From: Fistularia commersonii
Taxonomy: Eukaryota > Chordata > Actinopteri > Syngnathiformes > Fistulariidae
Assembly: GCA_037954325.1 (NCBI GenBank)
Contig: JBBMNZ010000026.1
Span: forward strand, 1,484,501-1,548,500
Length of the DNA: 64,000 nt
Reading direction: 5' to 3'
The position numbers and the translations under genes were made by a program. The notes beneath the pieces were generated by a model, which was not told the origin of the DNA, ran no database searches, and saw nothing but the letters and a program-made list of their open reading frames with translations. This document shows, piece by piece, positions 57,210-64,000 of this stretch (the stretch's first letter is position 1; the number at the start of each line of letters is the position of its first letter).

Positions 57210-59140
57210 GACTGGACTCTTCCACCTTTGGTTCATCGCCGTGGTTACTGTCAAGCTTTAGGAACGAGGGAACGTTGAGGCGAGGAACCGAAGGCAGCGG
57301 AGGCAGGGCTTAGAAGTGGAAAGAACCAATCACTTTGTACGACGCGGTTCTGAGGACGTTGGTGTCGCAGTCAGAGGCAGGACGGAGACACCGATGCTGG
57401 AAAAAAAAAAAGATATTCCAAGAAGTCCATGTTTAACATTTTCATAAATATGCGTGACTGAAAATCTGAATTTGGGTCCAAACAGGTGCCTGAACGTTTG
57501 GTCGAGGTAGTTTTACCCTCCTAAAATCCAGGCCTTGCGAAAAAGCCTCCATTTTACGAACAACAGATGGTTCCTGATAAATTTGCTCTGGAGGAATTAT
57601 GCAAATTGGAAAGTTGTGGTGGCGCTGCAGACGTCGCCCTGGGCTCTGAGAGCGCTCGTGGACGGCTCTCCGGAAAGCCAGATGCCAGATGAACACGTCG
57701 CGGTTGCTCCTGATGTTTGTTTCAACTTGGTCAACTTCTGTATTTGTCCTTTAAATTCACATTTTTAATTTGCTTCCCCGCCCCCCCCACGTGCCTTTGC
57801 ATTGTTTTTTGTTGTTTTTAATTTTTATTGACCATAACAGAAAGTTACAATGACATTCTTATGTTGCAAAAAAATGAAGGAAATATTATAGAACATAGAA
57901 TATAATATAGAACATAGAATATTATATAGAACAAATACATTCAGATCTACCATATATTTATTGAGGTATATTTGTCCAGCTAAAATATTGGATAATAACA
58001 GGATAGAAATCACAGTTATTAAAAAAAAAAAAAAAGAAAAGATAAATAAAGCGATGCATGTACAGGAGTCTATAATAAGTTAAATTCTGATATAATTGTA
58101 CAAAACTTTTAGGGATGGGTATTTTTTACCTTTTTTATAGATTGTATTATAGAGACATTTCATTTAATAGTGCATTTGCACAGCGGCATTTATGTATGAA
58201 ATTCTTTGTTATGATAATTATATTGTCTACAAGATAATTGACCTTCATATTTTTTTATCAATTGTTCCTAGTTGGATAGTTTTGAAAGAAAAATAAACTA
58301 TTTCTATAGATTTAGAAGTAAACCAATAGGATTTTGTGGCAATAATACATGTGCTCTGTCGTTTCTACACGTACGATGCAAAGGTAACAATTTCCTTTCT
58401 TTGCATTGTTTGTTTCTCGCATTTGTTTTTTTGTTTTTGTTGTTGTTTGCAGTAAATAGCCGGTGCTAAATGGACGGTTGAAAGAGTGTCTTTGCTTCTC
58501 CGGAGGAGAAAACCGGGTTTCTCAATGGAGAACTTGGCGAAGATCTAAAGCAAGTTTCCTCATTTGACCCGATGGGTCGGCATCATAATTTTTTATTTCC
58601 CTTTTAAGGGAACGAGGCGAACGAGGATGCGCTTTCCCGGTTCGGCCCGGTCGCGGGAGCAGCGGACGGTGACGGTGCATTTGATGTTTCCTTGGAAAAT
58701 AGGAACTATGATGATGCAGCATCCGCTTTCGGGACGGACAAGGAAGGAGCAAGAAGAGCAGCATGGCCTCCTCCATTTGTTAGCCTCCGATCACAGCCGT
58801 GGTGATGGAGCTTCCGCCCTCTGACATATAAATAGGCGATCATCTCAGAGGGCGGCTTCGCTTCAGCGCGGAGCGAGAAGGTCCACTCTTCTTGTGGGTT
58901 TTCCTTCGGGTTCTCCTCGGGGGTCACCTAACTCCTCTGACACCAGCCAACTCCGTGTCGTCTTTCACTCCATCCAAAAACCTCCTCTCTGGTCTGCCTT
59001 CCTTCTTCTAGCCACATCTTCTCCCTCTCCCTCGTCCGTCCACCTCATCTCAGTCCCGACCACCTCCAGAACATCTAACCCGGTGGTTCTTAACCTTGTC
59101 AGAAGATCCCACCGCATTCACAGAACCCTTCTTTATGTGA
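57210..59140. other. Intronic stretch, AT-rich centre
   Basis: 57800-58330 is AT-rich with 'atagaacatagaatataata' direct repeats and resembles a decayed LINE end but cannot be placed. No gene seen. Confidence 0.35.
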
Positions 59141-59280
59141 AAAACATTACATTACATTACATTGCATTTTGCAGACGCTTTTATCCAAAGCGACTTACAA
59201 TAGAGGACATAGGGACTGCAAATACACTTGCAAATACACGATGCACAGGAAATATACAGAACGGTAAGCTGGGGTTAGTG
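59140..59280 (+). repeat. Teleost repeat, 'cattacattacatt...gcgacttacaat' type
   Basis: (ATTAC)4 followed by 'tttgcagacgcttttatcca' and 'aagcgacttacaatag', a very common fish repeat. Confidence 0.7.
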
Positions 59281-59589
59281 AGGGTTTTTTTTTTTTTTTT
59301 TTGATATTTGATCGATTTATTCATTCATTCTGATCATCTGCAAACCGAGCTGTGATTGGCCGAGAGGCGGGATTCACCCTTTCAGTCACACGGCAAAATA
59401 AAATTTGGGAGAACAAAATTTGATTTTTCTCCAATTCAACACATGAGGTTGGTGTTTAACTGTGTTCACAGAAAATATGATGATTTTCACACAAAAACAA
59501 AAACATAATAATGAATAAGAAGGAATAAGGAGGTGTTCCCTTAGTTTTGATGGTGCTGGACTAGCATCACTCACCTTGGCATTGCAAAT

Positions 59590-59790
59590 GAGATGAGATG
59601 AGATGAGAACAACTTTATTAATCCCGAAGGAAATTGTTGTGTCAGAGTTTAAAGTAAAAAAACATAACAGTAATAGATAATAGTAGAAAGGAGGAAGAAT
59701 AAGAAATACAATGAAATATGAATCGTCCTAACTGTTAACTGTAACTACAAAGATTGAAGATTCCCTGCGGCTGAGGGAAGAGGAATTAAA
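59590..59790 (+). repeat. LINE-tail type repeat, 'gaacaactttatt' copy 2
   Basis: (GATGA)3, then 'gaacaactttattaatcccg', 'aaggaaattgttgtgtcaga', 'taatagataatagtagaaag'. Confidence 0.7.
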
Positions 59791-60382
59791 AAAATCATGC
59801 AGGTTATCATGCACGTGACTCCCATCCGTATTGTACATATTCGTGCGATCGCTTTCTTTTTTTGCTCGACAGCGAGATCCCCTGCAGCCGGCGACGACCT
59901 CCACCGAACCCCTGGGGTTCCATCGAACCCCCCGATCTAACGTGTTCCTCAGATGGACTCCTTCCTGATCCTTTGCATGCTCAATGGAGCCGGAACGTCC
60001 ACGATGTATTTAAAAACAAGCTAAATATGAGGAGAAACGACTCAGTAAAACCACATTACCTGTGAAGACCTCGGAACCTTCAGCCACGGGAAGCTCTCTT
60101 CTGGCTGTTTGAGCCGTTCAGACCCATTATCAGGTGTGATCGCACCCGATCGCTCATTAGTCTCCTTCGCTTCCCCTCCAATTATGTTCAGCCGAGCGTG
60201 TGACGGTTTCGCTGCCGCGCTTAAAACAAGCGACGCGCATCGGCGGCGGCATCTTCTCCAGATGCAGCTCGCCGCGGGACGTCTCGACGCAAAAGGTTTC
60301 TCCTTTTTGAGACGAAATGAATGAAATCCGCGACTAGGATTCACCAAAAAAACTTCACGGCGAGAAGGTCGCGGGTTGGATT
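59791..60382. other. Intronic stretch, no gene seen
   Basis: Unassigned CpG-containing sequence. Confidence 0.4.
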
Positions 60383-60540
60383 CCCACCGGGAGGCTCCAT
60401 GTTCTCCTCGCGTCCATGTGGGTTCTTCACGGTTCTCCGGGTTCCTACATTGAGCAGCCGTGTGACTGAAAGGGTGATTCCCGCCTCTCGGCCAATCACA
60501 GCTCGGTTTGCAGATGATCAGAATGAATGAATGAATCGAT
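60383..60540 (+). repeat. Teleost dispersed repeat, near-complete copy
   Basis: 'gggaggctccatgttctcct', 'gggttcttcacggttctccg', 'ccgcctctcggccaatcaca', 'gatcagaatgaatgaatga'. Confidence 0.65.
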
Positions 60541-60655
60541 CAAATATCAATTAAAATGATATCTGGTTCATTCTGGGTTGATCAGAAGGTTGCTGGTTCG
60601 ATTCCCGCCTCCTCCATCTGCATGCCAAAGTGTCTTGCTAACCACTGTTAGCAGC

Positions 60656-60678
60656 TGTGTGTGTGTGTGTGTGTGTGA
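60656..60678. repeat. (TG)11 microsatellite
   Basis: TG array; inverse CA array lies 129 bp downstream. Confidence 0.92.
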
Positions 60679-60804
60679 ATGTGACGTCCGGTGGTCCACC
60701 GCTTACCTCCAATCTGGATGCAAACCTCGTGGAACCACCAGAGAAGACGGAACGGCAGCGCTTTGCTGCGGCCTATAAGCGTTTCAATGGAGGGAACATT
60801 ACGT

Positions 60805-60806
<2 letters not shown>

Positions 60807-60878
<72 letters not shown>
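60807..60878. repeat. (CA)36 microsatellite, longest in window
   Basis: Perfect CA array of 72 bp. Confidence 0.97.
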
Positions 60879-60880
<2 letters not shown>

Positions 60881-60919
60881 CATGTGCATGTGCATGAAGG
60901 TCACATCCTGTTGTGAGCA

Positions 60920-61618
60920 CCTTTAAATGGAGTTCAATGCGTTCTTTTTTTTTTGTCAAAAAAAAAAAAAGAAACAACCCAGTGCTTCATTCATCATGTG
61001 ACCCCTGCTATGTTTTTTTTTTTTTCCCTGAGAGTCAAAAACATCACATTTTCTTTTTATTTCATTTTTTTTCCCCCTTGTCGCGTATTATTCTTTGTCG
61101 CCTGGAGCGGGATAATTAATGTATTGTATCTCCTCCCTCATCCAATCCACACTGTCATGTAACAAAAGCATCATTAGTTTTAAATTGCAGGTGAAGGTAG
61201 TGACCTCGTTCTGGAGTACAATCGTAAAATACTACCTCCGTAGGAAAGATTGTATATCTTTCCTCCGGTTATTTATCAAGTATTACGAAGAACACTTCAA
61301 TTCCAGGAAGTGTGTTCATGAAACGGTTCCTGCGTTGCGTTCCGGGCTGGAGATGCGGCGAGTGGCGAGCGGCGAGCGGTGATTCCTATCTGTGTGAGAC
61401 ACGCTGGTGGTCCATCTGAGAGAGGAAAAAAAAAAAAGAAAATGTCCGTATGTACAACTGCCATCCTACGTTACGTCCCCTCAAGGCTCAATTATATTTC
61501 TCGCGGTCTCGACGGCATCCGGCGTGCGCGGCGTGTCCACGCTGCAACTGCGGGGTTTGTGTGTATATATAGTTGGGCTTAATTTCCGAGACCACCTCTC
61601 TGACCTGTTGCGATAATG

Positions 61619-61620
<2 letters not shown>
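60920..61620. other. Intronic stretch, no gene seen
   Basis: Homopolymer A/T runs at 60947-60971 and 61013-61025, then unassigned sequence. Confidence 0.4.

Positions 61621-61659
<39 letters not shown>
61621..61659. repeat. (TG)19 microsatellite
   Basis: Perfect TG array. Confidence 0.97.
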
Positions 61660-61662
<3 letters not shown>

Positions 61663-61778
61663 CGCTTCGAGCGTCCTCCGCCGTTTCACTTCGGAGATGT
61701 GGAGCAGAAGCCCGGGCAGATGGAACGCTCGAATCCTCCGTGAAGCGTAAACTCCTCGTGCTCCTCGAATACAACCTC

Positions 61779-61826
61779 ATTCATTCATTCATTCATTCAT
61801 TCATTCATTCATTCATTCATTCATTC
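61779..61826. repeat. (ATTC)12 tetranucleotide repeat
   Basis: Twelve perfect units. Confidence 0.97.
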
Positions 61827-62292
61827 CTGATCTAAACCTTCATTTGTGGTTAGCTGGAGGGTGCAGAGTCCATCCAGGCTGTCATTGGCCTGCATGGCAG
61901 TCAAGAAATACAACTTGTTCATTCAAACATCATGTAGCTCAGGGCGGGGAAGCTACGGCCCGCGAGCCACATTCGGCCCGTTGGTGTTTTTAATCCGGCC
62001 CGCCAAGGATCGGTACAGAACTCGTACTCCATGTGAATGTGGGAGCTCAAAGGGGAGATTATTTTATTTTTGGAGCTCCTATTTTGGAGTTAAATCACAT
62101 TTGCTTTGTGATTTAGCCTTAACTGTGGACGTACTGTAAAACATGAATGTGAAGCAACAATGGAAAAAATTGTTTGTGCAGGAAATCCAAGCAAACGTCT
62201 GAGGCTTCAAAACCAAGCTAGTTTTATTTTTAAAGCTAATGTTAGACGATGTGTACTATAAACAAATGAGTTTTATTTTTTTTTAATCTTTA

Positions 62293-63047
62293 CAGTAAAC
62301 CCTTGTTTTTTGCGGGGGTTACGTTCCAAATAGAACCCGTGATAGGCAAAATCCGTGAAGTAGAAACCTTTATGTCTTTTTTACAATTCTTATACAATTA
62401 AACACTCTATTATACATTGAAAAGAAAGAACAAACCATTTTACAGGCTCAATCATTTGTTTCACAAATAAAAATACTGTACTCTAGAAACGTTTTTTTCA
62501 ACAAATAACTTCTGTACTGTACTGTCAAATAATAATTTTAATCATCAATGTGAACAGAAGGCTTCAAATTGCAGAGATTAGCTCCGCCCACCGCCACCTT
62601 ATTGCTGCTGCCAAACTTATTGCTGCTGTCGTCCTTATGTTTTTTTCTTCCTTCTTTATGAAACGAACGGAGGATTCATTAATTCCATAATGCCGACCTA
62701 CAGCCGCATAGCTTTTACCTTCCCTTAGCATGTCCAGAAGTTTAACTCTATCTGCCATAGATAGCATCTTCCGCTGCCTTTTGGGCCCTTTTGTCGCTCC
62801 AGAGCGTTTTGTCAACATTATGGGTTTTAGAGAAACTCGAAATCGCGAGAGAATTTGCACGTACGTCATGTAAATCTGTCAAGCTGTTTTACGTACGTGT
62901 ACATATTAAACTGCAACGTTATTGACGCACAGGTAGAGAAGAGGCAGAGTGACTTTTTAGCCAATCAGAATGCAGAACACAAAGCACCATGCAAATCCGT
63001 GAAGTAGCGAAACCGTGAAAAGCAAACCATTTTATAGCGAGGGATCA
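62293..63047 (-). mobile_element. pogo/Tigger-like element, copy 2
   Basis: Left end TA + cagtaaacccttgttttttg; right end stops at 'agcgagggatca', so the last ~5 bases of the TIR and the second TA are lost. It is ~200 bp longer than copy 1, retaining an AT-rich middle at 62410-62600. Confidence 0.85.
62564..62818 (-). pseudogene. Tigger transposase N-terminal domain, truncated
   Basis: From ATG 62818-62816 the frame is open for 85 codons: MLTKRSG, then KMLSMADRVKLLDMLREGKS, YAAVGRHYGINESSVRFIKK and EEKNIRTTAA, the psq/CENP-B-type helix-turn-helix of Tigger transposases. It then runs into non-coding element sequence; the second DNA-binding HTH and the DDE catalytic core are absent. It is a transposon remnant, not a host gene. 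Confidence 0.85.
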
Positions 63048-63110
63048 AAAAGTTTGTCCAACCCTGATTTAGACACATACGACCATTAACTCATTCATTC
63101 ACGTTATATA

Positions 63111-63370
63111 CACGACTGTCTCCGAAAATTAGAATATTGTGATAAAGTTCTTTATCTTCTGTAATGCAATCACAAAAACAAAAATGCCATACATTCTGGA
63201 TTCATTACAAATCAACTGAAATATTGCAAGCCTTTTATTATTTTGATATTGCTGATTATGGCTTACATCTTAAAAAAACTCAGAAATCCTACCTCAAAAT
63301 ATTAGAATATCATGAAAAAGTAATTTTTTTTTTTGATTGCACTACAGTAGATAAAGAACTTTATCACTGT
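63111..63370. mobile_element. Mariner-like MITE, 'ctcagaaaattagaatattg' family, copy 2
   Basis: Matches 45993-46280 almost base for base, but ~20 bases of the right TIR ('gatattctaattttc') are deleted after 'aactttatcac'. Confidence 0.85.
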
Positions 63371-63454
63371 ACAGGCATCCAAACATTCGCTCCCTCATTC
63401 ACCCGCGCAGGTACATTCATTCCTTCATTCAATCGTCATAAAGAGATTTCGCTG

Positions 63455-63713
63455 GAGGTTCTCCATCATCCAGCTCATGGTCAATTCTTGTAGAAATCAT
63501 CTTGTCTCGGCAGCTGGTCTTCAATTTCCTCACGTGAAGACGTTTCAGCCCCTCATCCCAGAGGCTTCTTCGGTCGGGTCCAGGTTACGGTGCTTCGTTA
63601 TGTAAATGGAAGAGGTTGGAAGGGGGTTGGTATGCTTCGTTGGGGACAAAAGAGCAACTTCTGTGGGATTACCTGGATTGGAAGCCAGACAAAGGAGTGA
63701 AACTTGTTGGATC
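63455..63713 (-). mobile_element. Penelope-like element, 3' non-coding part
   Basis: On the minus strand: 'agaagcctctgggatgaggg', 'gctgaaacgtcttcacgtga', 'attgaccatgagctggatga', 'tggagaacctcca', text typical of fish Penelope-like 3' regions. Continuous with the coding fragment to the right. Confidence 0.65.
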
Positions 63714-63999
63714 TCATGGACTGAGGCTCAGGTGGAAGTTCTGGTGGTGGATCTTTGGTGGTGGTCCTGGTGCATTTGTGCAGATCCATCTCGGTATTGA
63801 TCCCAGTATGGCGTTGCATGTCTGTGAAAGGTCGTGTCTGAGGCCCACTCTTCTGCTCGGAGATGGTTTTTCTGTTTTGACGAAGATGGCCTCTTCGACT
63901 CCTCTGTGGAACCATCTGTCTCCTCTGGCCAGAATACAGACGAAGGAATGGCCGTTGTCCTTCAAGTGTCCACACCTTTCGCTCTCACATTCACCTGTC
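63714..63999 (-). pseudogene. Penelope-like GIY-YIG endonuclease C-terminal fragment
   Basis: Minus-strand frame open to the window edge: CGHLKDNGHSF, then ILARGDRWFHRGVEEAIFVK, KPS and GLRHDLSQTCNAIL. This is the C-terminal half of the GIY-YIG domain of Penelope-like elements (HLKD-GHSF ... RWxxRGVKEAIxVKxExPSLNRGGGLRHxLSPTYNA). Compared with the family, ~5 residues after GHSF are missing and LNRGGGLRH has become SRRVGLRH. The reverse transcriptase would lie beyond 64000. Confidence 0.8.
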
Positions 64000-64000
64000 A

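Larger units (their letters stand above)
61940..63066. mobile_element. hAT-like element interrupted by Tigger
   Basis: Left end cagggcggggaagctacggc with 'cccgcgagccacattcggcc'; right end 'aaagtttgtccaaccctg' (complement cagggttggacaaacttt). Flanks atgtagct and atttagac share 5 of 8 bases. The Tigger copy 62293-63047 is nested inside, very near the right end. Confidence 0.75.
12727..64000 (+). other. fbxl17: fbxl17 intron 5 (partial, more than 51 kb)
   Basis: After the donor at 12727 no later FBXL17 exon was recognised on the plus strand (expected next segment: AFAEHCPELQ-like and GVIHLT-like). The stretch carries only repeats and non-coding DNA. Large downstream introns are also known for mammalian FBXL17. 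If a small exon has been missed the intron would be split. Confidence 0.65.

Noticed and set aside
57800..58330. Possible LINE 3' end in AT-rich DNA
   Set aside because: No RT motif, no target duplication and no second copy in the window to define it.
60583..60640. 'ggttcgattcccgcc' considered as a tRNA B-box
   Set aside because: No cloverleaf or A-box at the right distance; it is part of a dispersed fish repeat seen at 1395 and 4586.
62564..62869. Possible host gene with a helix-turn-helix
   Set aside because: Lies inside TIR-bounded Tigger DNA with a broken second copy at 9427-9980; a transposon relic.
12727..64000. Search for the remaining fbxl17 LRR exons
   Set aside because: No segment resembling the expected AFAEHCPEL, LRNLSSLDLRH or CLNWIINDRC-type text was recognised; a small exon could still be missed by eye.

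Overview
The window looks like nuclear DNA from a teleost fish, probably a percomorph. The evidence is intron-containing vertebrate genes, dense CA/TG microsatellites, and teleost-type interspersed repeats: RTE-type LINE pieces, Penelope-like, hAT, Tc1/mariner and pogo/Tigger elements, and the ubiquitous fish fragments with 'gagagggtgaatgg' and 'ctctcggccaatcac' cores. The species cannot be named from the sequence alone.

Two host genes can be reconstructed exon by exon. On the minus strand, 4341 to 2763, lies a complete six-exon PRXL2C (AAED1) gene. It encodes 225 residues of a thioredoxin-fold peroxiredoxin-like protein with a CxxC pair. On the plus strand, from 8565, lies the 5' half of FBXL17, the F-box/leucine-rich-repeat receptor of an SCF ubiquitin ligase. 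Five coding exons (458 residues, ending at 12726) contain the N-terminal region, the F-box and the first leucine-rich repeats. The remaining LRRs and C-terminus were not found, so 12727-64000 is read as one very long intron of more than 51 kb. The two genes are divergent, with start codons about 4.2 kb apart.

Layout. 1-420: CpG-rich edge, perhaps a promoter of an unseen gene to the left. 421-2700: old repeats. 2763-4341: prxl2c, followed upstream by a CRE-like site and two facing dinucleotide arrays. 4586-7125: transposon debris. 7540-8564: GC-rich fbxl17 promoter and 5' leader. 8565-12726: fbxl17 exons 1-5; intron 1 holds two RTE remnants, one split by a Tigger element. 12727-64000: intron with microsatellites, repeats and several stretches that read like conserved non-coding elements (especially 37080-38960).

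The most unusual structures are a hAT-like element carrying a 16-unit, 62-bp minisatellite (26843-28440), a higher-order tandem array interrupted by a retroposed insert with target duplication (39085-40255), a tandem array built from RTE tails (55023-55850), several transposon-in-transposon nests, and a Penelope-like GIY-YIG fragment running off the right edge. I found no operon, CRISPR, phage or toxin system, no tRNA or rRNA, and no convincing new multi-gene system. Assignments rest on recognition of protein and repeat motifs; no database search was run.
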